A stretch of 64,000 nucleotides of DNA, taken from positions 72,720,501-72,784,500 of the forward strand of contig NC_091263.1 of assembly GCF_042477335.2 (NCBI RefSeq). The letters are read 5' to 3'. Each line of letters starts with the position of its first letter. Position 1 is the stretch's first letter. The translations under genes were made by a program, and so were the position numbers. A model generated the notes under the pieces. The model had not been told where the DNA came from. It saw only the letters and a program-made list of their open reading frames with translations, and searched no databases. This DNA is from Ovis canadensis (taxonomy: Eukaryota > Chordata > Mammalia > Artiodactyla > Bovidae). Shown piece by piece: positions 45,171 through 57,960 of this stretch.

Positions 45171-46649
45171 TGGGACGAGAAATAAGCCTTCTCCGCTGTT
45201 CAGCTGGGCAGAAAACGGGATTAGGCCGAGGGACAGGGCTCCAGGCCCCCAGTGGGGGGCCCCTGCCCCAGGGAAAGGGAGTGTCGACTGCTGCCCCCAA
45301 ACGTCCCACCCCCAACACCCGGCTCCGGGCAGGCCCTGCCCTCCACGCCCCTCTGCCTGGACCTCAGCGTCCCTGGATCTAGAACATGGCGAGAGAAGGG
45401 CCTTCAGACGTGGTTCTGCAGCTGAGAAGCTCCACATCTGCAGGAGGAGAAACCCACCGAAAGCTAGACGGGGCGGCGTGGCCCCGGCTGGCGGCGCCAA
45501 TCGGGGTGGAGGTTTCAGGGACAAGCGCATCGGTCCCTCTTCTCACCCTCGCCGGCGTTTCCCGTCAGAGCCCTGGAGTAAGGCGGGGGCCACGGGGTAG
45601 GGAAGGCTTCTAGACTGTCTAAAGCACAGCAGAAGAGCCGCTCAAAGGGCCACGGAAAGAGGAAAGGATTGAAAGCAACGGAAAGGCCCAGCAGCGCGGG
45701 GCAGGCCCGCCCGGTCGGGGGACCTCACCGCAGCAGCACACACCCATGCTGGGGAGACACACCCATGCTGGGGGGGTCACACAGACGTGCTCACGCAGCC
45801 TGGCCCGGGGGCGCCCATCGTCTGTACACGGCGGGGGGTGGGGGGAGGGTGGGGAGCAGCTAAGTAAATCACGAGGCACCCGGACGTTGGAAGAGCACGT
45901 GCCCTGAAAGCCAGTGGGGTGGTCTGTGAACTCCGCAGCGGCAGGATTTTCACTAGCAAATGAAAAGAGGAGACGCAGACGAGTGTGTCTCGAGGGTCCA
46001 CTTGGAGAGGGAAACATGTCTTGTGTGCAGAAGCACAGAATGTGTGCGGTGAAGAGCCGGCACCGCCAACAGCGGCTGCCTCTAGAGGACGCAGGAGCTT
46101 GACGAGGAAAGCGTTCCTTTTACCCGATGTAGTTACTTACTGCTTTATATATACACACACACACATCTATTCCCCCTTATGAATGTTTCCTTCTTTAAAC
46201 AAAAAATCCAAAAGCTTCTACCTTGGCACAGAGACCCCCAAGTCCCCCCTCTCCTTGCTCGCTAATTCAATCAGATCAATTCAACCAACATCTAGGAAGT
46301 TCTTCTGAGCGGCCGTGCCCACTGCAGTTACGATGTCAGCCACCAAGGTGCCCCCAAACACTCCCACTCGGAGACAGAAACAGGCCAATGGCCTCACGAA
46401 CGTGATGCCATCAGAACAGGCAGCACCGGATGGATGATGCCCCTGAGAAGGAGGAGAGCAGCCAACACTGGATTGGAGAGGGGGAAACCAGCTGGGTTTC
46501 GAGGGGCGAACAAGAGTTCGCCAGGCAGCTCAGCAAGGGAAAGTCATCCGGGAGAGGGATTGTGCACCTGTGCAGGAAAGCGGGCTAGCCTGTCCCCCGC
46601 CTTACCCACTGCTCACTCCCAGCACACAGTGCAGACTCACAGCTGACCT
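45171..46649. other. Non-coding stretch
   Basis: A short tandem word (cacacccatgctgggg) occurs twice at about 45739-45773. CA/TA simple sequence at 46145-46163. Otherwise unrecognised. Confidence 0.5.
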
Positions 46650-46880
46650 TTCTTTTTATTGAAGCCCTTCTATTCATGAACTCCTTCCACAGACCCTCTG
46701 AGCTAGGCAGCAGTCCTTATAATCATCCCCACTTTTACAGACAGAGAAACAAGGGTTGTCCAAGGGGAGGCAAGTTCAGGAAGCTCACGGGTGCCAGGGC
46801 TGGGATGGGAAGCCAGGTGGCTGGCTGCAGAGCCCATGCTCTTACCCGTGACGCTAGGCCGTCCTTGCAGCTGGAGAACA
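46650..46880 (-). mobile_element. MIR SINE remnant
   Basis: 'gcagtccttataatcatccc', cacttttacagacagagaaa and the following decayed text match MIR antisense order. Confidence 0.7.
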
Positions 46881-47201
46881 TGCTGCCTGAGCCTGCAAGC
46901 TGAGCGTTCTATGCACGCACATAACCGCCCGCCCGAGGCCACTCAGCCGGCAAGGGGCAGCGGGCAGAGTTCAGTCCTTGGGTGTCTGGCCCCAAAGCCC
47001 ACCTCCCTCTCAGCAGGGGCACTGCCTCTGGACACACGCAGGCGAGTCAATACCACCGAGATCCAGGCGGTAAAGCTGCAAGTGAGCATGAGAGGCAGGG
47101 CCCTGCAGGGCGACCACAGGGGCCGAGGTGGGATATGGCTACGAGAGCGTGGGTGCCCGGTCCAAGACGCTCAGCTCTGCCCCTTCAGAGCAATGTGCGT
47201 G
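46881..47201. other. Non-coding stretch
   Basis: No feature recognised. Confidence 0.5.
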
Positions 47202-47420
47202 CAAAGTCACCTCAGTCGTGTCTGACTCTTTGCGACCCCGTGGACAGCACCCCGCCAGGCCCCTCTGTCCATGGGATTCTCCAGGCAAGAACACTGGAGA
47301 GGGTTGCCGTGCCCTCCTCCAGCAGATCTTCGCCACCCAGGTATTGAACCCACAGGTCTTACATCTGTCTGCGTTGGCAGACGGGTTCTTTACCACTAGT
47401 ATCACCTGGGAAGCAGCCCA
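47202..47420 (-). mobile_element. Bov-tA SINE, antisense
   Basis: aaagtcacctcagtcgtgtc to tcacctgggaagcagcccaa; near full length. Confidence 0.93.
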
Positions 47421-47785
47421 AATAAAACGCACCGGCAGGCACTCCAGCCTCTAACTGGCCTATCCTGCAGGTACGGAGGCGGCCTGCACAGCCAAGCCCT
47501 TGTCTCGGGACTCCCACCTGCCGAGACCAGCCAGCAGGTCGACCTTACTGCTCACGCTCTGATCTCTTCCGGCGCAGTCTGGGTTTGACCTCAGCCTCTC
47601 CTGTTGCAGTTTAAACTGGAGCCTGCGTGCAGGTCCCCCTTCATGGCTGAGGGCTGGGGGTGCAGGGTAGCTGGCCTTCGCAGCCCAGCTCCACGCTATT
47701 TGCGCCCCGGGCGGGGACATCACAAGCCAGACGGAGGACGTTCCCAGCACTGTGCCCTGGTCCGTGCCCCGCAGACCCTGGCCGG
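47421..47785. other. Non-coding stretch
   Basis: No feature recognised. Confidence 0.5.
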
Positions 47786-47965
47786 GGCGCTCCCCGTTAG
47801 ATTACACGGCATTCACGGCAGCTGTAAGCACGTTCCGAGTTGATTACCCTATAATTTGTATGCAGTTGCAGGTCATTACCAAAATTACAATTAAACGCCA
47901 GCACCCTGTAATTAGATGTTTTCATGAATTAGGTCCTGCGGGATTAATGTCAGATTTCCACGTCG
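47786..47965. promoter_or_regulatory. Candidate enhancer: cluster of homeodomain-type ATTA sites
   Basis: An AT-rich, repeat-free island in GC-rich surroundings with at least eight ATTA/TAAT cores in about 150 bp. They include tgattac (47841), tcattacc (47873), ttacaattaaac (47884), gtaattag (47908), gaattag (47926) and the PITX/OTX-type gggattaatg (47940). No open frame or repeat explains it. It lies 36.8 kb past the WNT7A stop codon. Regulatory role is inferred. Confidence 0.45.
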
Positions 47966-49026
47966 TGCTCCTGCCCTGACTCCGCTGCCCTGGCCCCTGC
48001 CAGCCGGCAGACCAAGTGACCCCTGGGCTCTTCTGAGCCCTGGGCTGGCTTCGGTCAGAGGCTCTGGCACGTCCCAGGTGGCCGTCACCAATGCCTGTGT
48101 CTCCTGTCTCCCCGGGGACAGACACGGCTTCCCACATCCTTACTCCAAGCGGGCGGCACGAGTTCATTCCGTCCGCCTTTGTTGAGCACCTTCTGGGGCG
48201 TGAGCGGTGGAAGTGATGGCAGTGAATGTCTTAGATAAACAAACAGATACCCCAAACCCTGTCCAGCTGGAGCGGATAGTAGGCCAGCAACCGCAAAGCC
48301 GATCGTGTGTCTGGGGTGCCTGGCGTGTTGGAGCCACAGCGAAGCTGGAGAGGAAGATGGACGCGAGCTTCAGCGTGGCACCCAGAGGCCGGCTCCCTGA
48401 TGCCTGACCTGCAGGCTCTGCGCGTGGGCATCTTGCAGGAGCATCCCCCGCCCGGGATGTCAGGCCACACGGGCCTGAAGCTGTCTCCTGGAAACTGGCT
48501 TCCCTTCACCCCTGAGGCACTCCCCCGAGTCCCCACCACCCCGCCAGGCAGGGAAAGGGCACCTCGGGTCTCCCCCACCACCTGCACAACTGTGCCCGTT
48601 CTCCACGGCACACCCTTCCACATCCCTGAGAGACGGAGCGTCTCTGGCAGCCCCGCCAGGCTACACTCCCCTCACTCCAGGCCCAGAACTGGCCTGGCTT
48701 CCTGGACGTCAGCGGGCAGGGGCTCAGGGGCAGGGCGGATGAAAGAGACCTGAGTGAGTCTCGGAGATCCCAGCCCGCCTCCCCAGTCCCTGAGGAGGCA
48801 GCTGCGCTCACACCTGGCACAGCTGGGGTCTACGGTGCTGCTGTCTGACACACCCTCCCACCCTGGACCCTTCACAGTCTGACTGGTTCCTGTCACTGGA
48901 CTGCATGGGCAAGCAGCCTGGAATCCCTAAAACAGAGGCCTCCGGGGTGCAGGCAGCAGAGCCACAGGGCCGCCATCGGCTGCATCCATGCCCCGCGGCT
49001 AACAGGGACCCACAGCCACCCAGTGG
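47966..49026. other. Non-coding stretch with possible L2/MIR remnant
   Basis: 48170-48290 ('cctttgttgagcaccttctg' and following) resembles an L2/MIR-type end. Otherwise nothing recognised. Confidence 0.45.
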
Positions 49027-49230
49027 GGGCTTCCCAGCGGCTCAGCGCTAAAGAAGCTAACGCAGGAGACCCAGGTCCGATCCCCGGGTCGGGGAAATTC
49101 CCCTGGAGGAGGAAAGGGCAACCCCCCTCCAGTGTTCCTGCCTGGGAGACCCCATGGACAGGGGAGTTGGGCAGGCTACAGTCCACGGGGTCGCAGAGAG
49201 TCAGACACAACGGAGCAACTGAACAACAGC
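49027..49230 (+). mobile_element. Bov-tA SINE
   Basis: 'gggcttcccagcggctcagc' to gcagagagtcagacacaacg, A/C-rich end. Lacks about ten bases in the tRNA-like head. Confidence 0.93.
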
Positions 49231-50177
49231 AAACCGGAGCAGAGGTGGGTGGTGACCCAGCCCCCGGGACACGCCTGATGAAACGCCCTGAGAAGCACCG
49301 TCTGGGACACCCTGGCCCATAACGCTGCACCTTCTTCCGAAGATTCACGCTGGAGGTTAGCGAACAAAGAAATTGACAGGCATGCTCTCAAAACATAAAG
49401 CCAACGGCAAAAGACCCAAGATGAGTCCCAGGTTGGTAGAGACAAAGGATCCTCTAAGACATCTGAACACACCAGGCTTGGAACAGTTCTTAAAAAACCA
49501 AGACACTAGGAAGTTGTAACTCAGCTCAGCGTTCTCCCCTCCTGCTAAGATCCCCCTAAAGTATCCGAGGAGAGGAGAGGAGATGGTTTTCCCAGCTTCG
49601 GGCCACCCTAGAGGGGTGTGAGTCAGCTGCAACGGGACAAAGCTTCCGTCTGGTATCAAAGACGAACCTCTGGCGGGCTGACTTCCGGGCGCCCTCTCAG
49701 CAGGGATGCCACGCCCTCTGGTCGGGCTCTGAGCAGAGCCGGTGCAGCAGCCACACAGCCTCCACAGCCACAGGGCCCTGGAACAGGCTGGGTGCCCTTG
49801 AGAGCCCCCAGGCCCCTGACAACCAGGCTCCCTCCACCCCTTTGCTCAGCTGCCCTCAGGCCCCAGTCAGCCTTCCGGCCAGGAGGAAACGTCACTTCCC
49901 CCAGGAACCCTCTGCTTGAGCCAGGCCGAGGCCGCGCTCACCTCTGGAACCCCATGGCTTCTCTCTGCCCACCCTTGGTCCCTGCCTCACTTCACTGGAA
50001 TTCTCGAGACTCCTCTCAAGGGTGGGGACAAGGCCACGTCCACTCGTGTGTCCCCCTGGCCCCTGCCTCCAGCCCAGAAGGCGTGCAGACCTCCTGCCCA
50101 AGTCACTGGCTCTTCCGGAGGAAGACGGAGTGAGCCAAGCGGGTAATAGAGCAGGAGCCTCCCAGGCAGAAGGGGGT
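49231..50177. other. Non-coding stretch
   Basis: No feature recognised. Confidence 0.5.
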
Positions 50178-50325
50178 GACAGGAGATGAGGCGGTCGGAT
50201 GGCATCACCGACTCGATGGACGTGAGTGTGAGCAAGCTCCAGGAGTTGGTGATGGACAGGGAGGCCTGGCATGCTGCAGTCCATGGGGTCGCAAAGAGTC
50301 AGACACGACTGAGTAACCAAACATC
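50178..50325 (+). mobile_element. BovB LINE 3' end
   Basis: 'caggagatgaggcggtcgga', ggcatcaccgactcgatgga to gtcagacacgactgagtaac. Confidence 0.92.
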
Positions 50326-51143
50326 AATCCCAAGCAGCGGGGTCAGCAAGTGCAAAGGCCCTGAGGCAGCACATGTTTGCGGCTACAGAGAGTGGGCGAG
50401 AGGCTGAAGTGACCCCTCTGAGGGTCTCGGCGGCTCCTCTGAGCCACGCAGGGAGCTGAACAGACAGCAGGCCTGCCCACAGGGGTTCCCGCAGAACACT
50501 CCCCATCAGCGCGTGAGCGCGGGTGTGAGTCCTGGCCCTGCCGAGCCCCAGCGGTGTGACTGTGGGGTCACGGCGGTGCCTGGCAGGCAGTGGGCATCCC
50601 CTACAAGCCAGGGTCCCCACTGCTCTGTGGGCTGGAGTCTTCTCCAGATGCCGAGGCTCTGGGTCCTCTGCTTTCCCGGGGAAAGGCGGGGCACCCGCAC
50701 CCCGTGCGCCTCCCCCAGCCCCCTCCCTTCTCCTCTGGCTGTGCATTCTTGGAATTGCTATGGGTGAGGAATGGCTCCGAAGCCAGGCTGCTCGTAGTCC
50801 TTCTGAGTTGGTAGCCTCTGCTTCCTCCAAGGCGCTGGCTGGGGGGCCGCCAGGGAGCCCCTCCAGTCTCTGGACCCAGGGGGACAGCCCAGCCTCCGAG
50901 GCTCCAGCCTGGATGGTGGGCGAGGCCCCGCCCTCCCTGGTCTGCTCCCTCCTGCCTCTGCACACCGCGCTTCGCGCTTCTTCCCCTCTTTCATTCGCCA
51001 GCAGGAGCGCCCGCCCTGAGCAACCGTGCTGCGGCCCATGGGGTGCGGGCAGAGGCACTCGCCTCCGAGGAGCCTGGCCTCTGGGCTGCCGGGGTTACTT
51101 AGTGACCTGCAAACCTCATTTTTGCCCAACTGATGCACCACTA
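50326..51143. other. Non-coding stretch
   Basis: A 254-codon frame crosses 50556-51320 but its end runs through the SINE below; it is not a gene. Confidence 0.55.
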
Positions 51144-51352
51144 CAGAATTGCCCGCTGATGCAGGAGACGCAAGAGACCCGGGTTCGATCCCTGGGTCTG
51201 GAAGATCCCCTGGAGAAGGAAATGGCAACCCACTCCAGTATTCCTGCCTGGAGAATCCCATGGACAGCAGAACCTGACGGGCTACAATCCAAGGGGTTGC
51301 GAAGAGTCAGACATGACTGATCGCTATCCACACACACACACACACACACACC
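51144..51352 (+). mobile_element. Bov-tA SINE with (CA)n tail
   Basis: Head truncated. Body 'gggttcgatccctgggtctg' to gtcagacatgactgatcgct, then 12 CA units at 51329-51352. Confidence 0.93.
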
Positions 51353-54300
51353 TCATTTTATGGGGTGACCACAGCCCCTGACCCTTCTGACCAGAATCCA
51401 GTGGAGACCCTCTGTCTCGCTGACCTCTGCAACCCAAGACGGCAGCTTCTTGGGGGTCCACTACTTTGGAGGACAGGACCTATCGTGAACCCCGTGACAG
51501 TGCCTTAGGCTCGTCGGGGGACTTACTGATCCTTTGGGGGTAGATCTGAAATAAATGAAAAGGTGGGGGTTCCGCTTTCTGTGGAAGCTGAAGGAAATGC
51601 TCGGTAGCCACGCAGAGCCTGTGTATAACAACAGCACCCACCTCCCGGGGAGGGAGCCGGCTAAGACCTTTCGCTGCCTCTGCTTTCCCACTCTCCAGAC
51701 TTTCTACGACCCTTCAGCGTCTACTGGACGGTCACACTGTTAAACCCAGCACGTGTCAGCCTCCTGCAGCACTGTGTCTCACTGGCAGGACCGGGAACTC
51801 CCCAGCTGAGCGGGGGTGGGGGTATTGGTGACTCGGGAGTTGAGGTGGCCTTGAGCTGGGCGTGGGGAAAGGAGGAGAGGGGCTGGGCACAGTGCCAGGG
51901 AGCAAGGGGGTCGGGAGGGTCAGACTGGACAAGGCGTGGTAGGCAGGTGAGTGGGGTGGAGGGTGAGGCGCACGTAGGGTCAGGGAACCCAGGGCCTTGC
52001 ACTAGTCCCACAGGCCCTGGGCAGCCATGGACGGCGCGTGAGCCGAAGGCTGAGTCTGGGAAGGACTGCGGGCATCACCCAGGTTCCTTTCTCCCGCTTT
52101 GCGACATTGATCCCATGCTTCTGTGTGGCGTGAAGATCCCGAGCGCGCGTGCTCTGGATGGCAGCGTGACCCCGGGCTTAGAAGCGGTGGCTGCGGAGCT
52201 TGGCCGGCTCAGACCCTCGGGCTGTGCTGTGTGGCTGCGTGCGACGTCCGCAGGCCGTGACCCCACCCCCCTGGGCTTCAGGTCCTCACCCTGGGGTTGA
52301 GAACGGCCATAAAACACCAGCCTCCCTGGACGGGGTGGGCAGGCCTTCGATGAGTCAGGACACGTAAAGCATTTGAGACGGTGGGCGCCGGGGGGGGCGG
52401 GTGGCCGGCACACAGCGAGCCCTCGAGATACCTGGTCCCTGCCGTCACCCCCATTGCCGGCGTCCTCCCGGACTTCAGTCCCCCTCGATGCTCACTTTTG
52501 AGGGCTCCTCAGGGAGATGAACACGGGCTCAGGGTCTGTCGGCAGGCAGGCAGGCAGACGCCAGCAAGGCCTGTCCTGCCGCCCACCCTCAGGACGCGGT
52601 GTCCCCAGGCTCCCTCTCTCCATCCTCAGCGTCTGCACGAGCCGGGCCAGCGCCGGGGAGCCCTCGATTCAGCTGTGCCTCACCTCGTTCATTCTCCTCT
52701 GAGACCCTCTCGGGATGCTGGGGTGGAGGGCGTTCCTTCTCGCCCTTGTTTTATGGACGGGGACACTGAGGCTCAGAGAGGCGAGGGGGCACACCCACCA
52801 ACAGCACCCTCCTGTCGGGGCCCCCTACCGTGCCCTCACGCCCCTCTGGGATGCCCTTTCCGCGGCCGGGAGGACGCAGCACGTGGGACAGGGAGCGAAG
52901 GGGAAGCACTTCGGTTTCCCAGAAGGCTCTGGGGTCCTGGGCTCCAGGTGGGGAGCTGGGGAGACAGCGGGCACCTCTGGCCTTTCATCTGGACCTGGAG
53001 GTCCCTCCCTGCAGGCTCAGTGGGGGGCCCCCCATCACCCACCTGGAGCCATCAATGAGCTGCTTCTGAGGCCCACCTGTTGCCCGGCAGGTACGCCAGG
53101 ACCCAAGACAGGGAGGGGTCCTCCCCCTGCCCCAAGAAGGAAGCGTTGCCCACCTCGAGCTGCACCATGCCAAACTTCTGAAGCCCCATAAAAGCTCAGA
53201 GAGCTTCCCTCTGCCAAGCCTCACCTGCCTGCCCGGCGGCCACCCCCTCCCCTCGCCCAGCTGGGAGTCCTTTAACCAGGGGCTGGACCCCTCTGAGCCT
53301 CTGCTCCCAGCTCAAGACAGCGGAACGTGCCAGGCATCTCAGGGAGTCAACTCCGGCAGCCCAAGGGTCCACCGTGCTGCCTGCCTGTGGCCCTGCAGGG
53401 CCTTTCCAACCGAAGCTGGCATCCTGGCAGCTGCCAGCTGGCTCTGCAGCTCTGAGTTGGAGTCTGCCCCATAGCGGGCCAGCAGGTGGGTGGTCCCTGG
53501 GGAAGCAAGCCCAGATCCCTACCCAGCCTCTCCCTGGGGGTGGTGGGGACCCCGTGTGCCCTGTCCTGACAGTCAGCAGAGGCGGGCACTCTGCGCTCCT
53601 AGGATCTGTTGTGCCCCGGTTCCGAGGGACCCAGAAGCGCCTCCACGCTGAGCTGAGACACAGAGGCCCCGCCGGGGCACTGGGCTGGGAGTCCTACCGC
53701 CTCTCTGAAGCCCAGCATCCCTGGGGCAACCGGGAACCGGTTCTCAGTGGCCGGGGCCCCGCCCAGAGGGAACCCGAACTCACCTCCCTCGCTCTGTGCA
53801 CCCAAGCGCCTGGCTTCCAGAAGTTGGATTTTCTAGAAAAACAGGTATGTAGTGGAATGGGGACACAGCCTGCCCCAGCAGAGGGGAGAGGCAAGCCTCC
53901 AGGTAACAACTGTTCCGATAAGCGACTACCATGCGCATTATTATTTTTTTTTTACCCCCTTCGAAGTGGTTCGTGGAACCCAGCGTAATTAATTTTCCCC
54001 AAAGTGGGGAGGACCGTCACCGGTCTCCCGCTCTGATGTCCGAGCACACGTGAAGGACGGGGGTGGGGTGGGTGTTCCCAGAATCCTAGAGACGGCAGAG
54101 AGGCTAACTGAGCTGGCAGAGGCCTAAGGGAGGACGAGGGAGGGACCGGCCCCTGGGAGGCTGCCCAGCGAAACGCAGAGAAGAGCAGAGATTAGACAGA
54201 GGCGGGCGGGCTGGGAGCGGGCAGGCCTCTACCTGCCCCGAGAGCCGCAGGCCGCCCTGGCCGCCTTTGTGCAGAGTCACCTCGGAACAACCACGGTGCC

Positions 54301-55387
54301 GCTACCCTCTGCCCTCGCTCTGCCAGCTGAGAACACTCTCTCGCTCACCCTCTCGCCAACAAATACCATTAGCTTCTCGGCGGAGGCCTCCAGTCCTTGA
54401 ATTAGAAACAGGGACCACAGGTATAAAGGAAACGCGGTCCGTGGACTTATGGAAGGCCCAGCCCACAGCAGGAGAGACCACCCGCCAAGGGAAGGGACTG
54501 ATGGGGCGGAGGAAGCACAGAAGGGACACTGGAGCAGCGGCTCGGAGAAGTTCCACACCACAGGCAACATTTCATCTCAAAGTGGGTTTTGAAGGGTGAG
54601 TAGAAGTTTGCCAGAAAGGGCATTCAGGCAGAGAGGACAGCAAGCACAAAAGCGTGGAGCTAGACAGGGCCTGGGGTGTCTGGGGAACCATGAATAATCC
54701 CAAACGACTGGAGCAGAGGGTGATTCCTGAGGGTGGACTTGGTTGTCAACAGGAGGACTGGACTCATCAGACCTCAAGAAAGGCTTCCTGGCCTTTGCCC
54801 CATCCCTCCGGGCTGTGCAGAGGTATGTTAGTGTGGGTCAGCTGCTGGGGAAACAGAAGGCGCTGTTGAGGTCAGAAGCTGCCAGCCTGGGGCTCCGGCC
54901 ACTCAGCCTGTTTCACTTGCCTGAGGCCCGAGGGAAGTCATAAGTCAACACGCTACAACCAGTAACACAGAGATAAAAGAAGTGTTGCCTGAGACATCAG
55001 TTTTGACCACACCAGAAATTCCAAAGTAAGGATCCTGCTCTTGTCCAGGGGCTCAGTGATGTCACTGAAGTAACAAGGTTTTCTATGTTGCCGCTCTGTG
55101 AGTCTTTGCTTGCCATGCCATCTCCCCTCGTGGCCACAAGTCGGCTGCCACAGACCTCAGGTCACATCCCCTCATGATAGCAGCTCACTCAAAAATGAAG
55201 GGAGGCTACGGCTAAAAGGCTTGCTCTGTGCACATCTCTCTCTAGGAAAATTGTTCCCAGAAGTCCCCGACAGAATTTCCTGTAAATACTATCAGCCAAA
55301 ATGAACTTGTGCCCACCCCTAAACGATTCCCTGGCCAAGGGAAGTGGGACAGTGAAGATCAACCAAGTCCGATCAGAATTCATCGTT
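51353..55387. other. Four kilobases of non-coding DNA with few repeats
   Basis: GC-rich and almost free of recognisable retroposons. A MIR core lies at 52738-52800 (gacactgaggctcagagagg). 54540-54690 resembles an old dispersed repeat (gaagggtgagtagaagtttg). Open frames up to 225 codons carry no domain. An undetected exon or lncRNA cannot be excluded by eye. Confidence 0.45.
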
Positions 55388-55760
55388 AGCTGCTGCTGCT
55401 AAGTCACTTCAGCCGTGTCCGACTCTGTGCGGCCCCGTAGATGGCAGCCCACCAGGCTCCCCCCCACCCCCCGTCCCTGGGATTCTCCAGGCAAGAACAC
55501 TGGAGTGGGTTGCCATTTCCTTCTCCAATGCACGAAAGTGAAAAGTGAAAGCGAAGCCGTTCAGTCGCATCCGACTTTTAGCGACCCCAGGGACTGCAGC
55601 ACACCAGGCTCCTCCGTCCATGAGATTTCCCAGGCAAGAATCCTGGGGCGGGTTGCCGTTTCCTACTCCAGGGGATCTTCCCAACCCAGGGATCGAGCCT
55701 GCATCTCCTGCCTCTCCTGCATTGGCAGGCGGATTCTTTACCACTGAGCCACTGAAGCCC
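55388..55760 (-). mobile_element. Bov-A2 dimer SINE
   Basis: Two Bov-A units in tandem, antisense: unit one from the (gct)n tail through ctccaatgcacgaaagtgaa, the Bov-A2 linker, then unit two through tttaccactgagccactgaa. The second unit includes the tRNA-like head. Confidence 0.93.
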
Positions 55761-55779
55761 GACCTGCTTGCTGCTAATT

Positions 55780-56175
55780 CTGTCATCTTAACATTTTTGT
55801 CTCTTCTTTATTGTCTGTTTCCTCATCAAACTGTCAACCCCACGAGTCCAGGAACCTCTCTGTTTGGTTTTACTAATTGCCTGGCCTCCAGAGCAGGACT
55901 GGGCTTCCCTGGCGGCTCAGATGGTAAAGAATGTGCCTGCAACGCAGGAGACGCAAGAGACACGGGTTCGATCCCTGGACTGGGATAGTCCCCTGGAGTA
56001 GGACGTGGCAACCCACGCCAGTATCCTTGCCTGGGGAATCCCACGGACATAGCAGCCTGGTGGGCTACAGTCCACGGGATCACAAAGAATCGGACACGAC
56101 TGAGCACTCTCAGAGCAGGATCTGGTACACAGCACACGCTCAGTACATGCTGAGTGAAGAAATGAATAAACCAGA
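55780..56175 (+). mobile_element. L2/MIR-type 3' end split by SINE
   Basis: 'aactgtcaaccccacgagtc' to cagagcagga, then after the SINE 'tctggtacacagcacacgct' and aagaaatgaataaacc: one old element once the insertion is removed. Confidence 0.75.
55889..56120 (+). mobile_element. Bov-tA SINE with target-site duplication
   Basis: Full-length SINE between two copies of cagagcagga (55889-55898 and 56111-56120). Confidence 0.95.
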
Positions 56176-57543
56176 CGGCGTGAGCAAGTACAGAGGTCAT
56201 TCCAACTCGTCAAGACCTGAATGTCCTGTGGGAGCCGCAAGCCACGGAGGGTCTGAGCAAGGCTGGACAAGGTTAACGGTAAATCTGGGGAAGATTTCTC
56301 TTGGCAGAAGGATCAGAGGAGCGTGCTGGAGGCCGGGAGACCCGGGAGCGGAGATGCTGTGTGCAAGGCAGCACACAGAGGACCTGAACTCTGCCCTGAC
56401 CAACAGAGTGACTATCTGATCACCTCCCACGTCCCAGGCCCTAGATGCTGACCCCAACCCACTCTACTCACGAAGCTCTTGTCCTCAGAGCTCCATGTCC
56501 AAAGTTTCCCCACCTGCTGAGCTCTGCTCAGATACCCCCTCCTCCAGGAAGCCCTCCCTGCTGCACCTTAGATCTGCAACCCAGTCTGTGCTACTTTCAT
56601 ACCCTCCTCGGGTGTTTCCATGCCCACAGCAAGCTGGTGTCCTAGCAACAAGTGCATGGAGGAATCGGAGGCCTAGAGAGGGTCAGGCTTCTGGAGGGCA
56701 GAGGCTTTAGGAACATGAGGGATCACAGATGCAATGCGAGGCCAGCCTACGGAAGCTTCTGGAAGCACACAGGGCTAGGCGGGCCGGCAGCCCAGCTTCT
56801 TCGAGTGGGAGGAAGAGTGAGGGCTTCAAGGTCTGGCCGAGGGCGGCAGGGGAGGAAGGGAGAGCGGCCTGCCACGCGTGAATGCACCAGCTTACCTCAA
56901 AGCAAAAAGCCCCATTTAATAGAGGACAAACTGAGGTTCAGGGAACCCTTTATCCAAGGCTGCAGAGCCAAGCCCGGCCCTGCAGCTGCCAGACTCCCTT
57001 CTGATTTCTCAAAGGGAGTTTGATCCCCCAGGGGCATGTGGACTTTTATGGGATGTTTATGTTCATTCCGGTAGCTGGGAGGGCGGGGTACTCCCACTCA
57101 GCAGACAGGATCCCAGAAGCTGGACATCTCAACACGCAGGACCGCCCCGCCAGGCAGGCCCGTCGGCTCCCTGTTTGTGATCTCCAGAGTCTAGAATCTC
57201 ATTCTATTTTGCATTTAAACACACGGCGGGTTTATTATATTTTGCAAGGTTATTTTGTATTTTTTTAAATGCACGTGAGCTTGCCAGGGGTGGAAACACT
57301 GCGAAAATCAAGGAAGGCAATGCTTTCTGTCTGCCCGGACTTTGCCAAGAGCTGTTCACCGTTTCATAACACCACCTGCAGCCCCAGTTACCGTAAGCCA
57401 CACCTGGCGGAGTCTGCACCTGCAGCTGTCGTATACACAGTACCTTCTACCCATGTGCATAAAGGTACGCTTTAGCCCTGACCTTTTTCAGTTACAAAGA
57501 GTCCTATTTCTCTCAGACCTAAACGCATTCATGGTAACATCAA
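56176..57543. other. Non-coding stretch
   Basis: A MIR-type piece at 56905-56990 (ttaatagaggacaaactgag). The AT-rich part at 57190-57260 shows nothing specific. Confidence 0.5.
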
Positions 57544-57662
57544 GGACTTCTGTGGCGTCCCAGTGGTTGAGAGGCTGTGCTCCCACTGCAGAGGACACAG
57601 GTTCAATCCCCGGTCTGGGAACTAAGATCCCACATGCCATACATTTTTTAAAAGTTTTTTAA
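57544..57662 (+). mobile_element. CHR-type SINE, truncated
   Basis: ggacttctgtggcgtcccag, 'ggttcaatccccggtctggg' then an A/T-rich tail; about 120 bp. Confidence 0.85.
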
Positions 57663-57666
57663 ACAA

Positions 57667-57960
57667 GGGGACTTCCCTAGTGGCCCGGTGGTGAAGAATC
57701 TGCTTGCCAGTGCAGGGGGCACATGTTCGATCCCTGGCCTGGGAACTAAGATCCCACATGCCGCGACGCATCTAAGCCCGTGCGCCACAGGTACTGAGCC
57801 TGCCCCCTGCAGCCTGTGTTCCGCAACAAGAGAAGCCACAGCAATGAGAAGGCTGCACGCTGCCACCAAGAGGAGCCCTGGCTGGGCACAGCGAGAGAAC
57901 GCCCACGTGCAGCAACAAAGCCCCGACGCGTCCAAAATAATAATCATAATAATTAAAAGG
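57667..57960 (+). mobile_element. CHR-type SINE, full length
   Basis: 'ggggacttccctagtggccc', catgttcgatccctggcctg, 'aacaagagaagccacagcaa', tail (aataat)n. Immediately follows a second, shorter member of the same family in the same orientation. Confidence 0.9.

Noticed and set aside
51353..55387. Possible exons of a neighbouring gene such as FBLN2
   Set aside because: No EGF-like or fibulin cysteine pattern was seen in any frame; in human the gene is far more distant than this.
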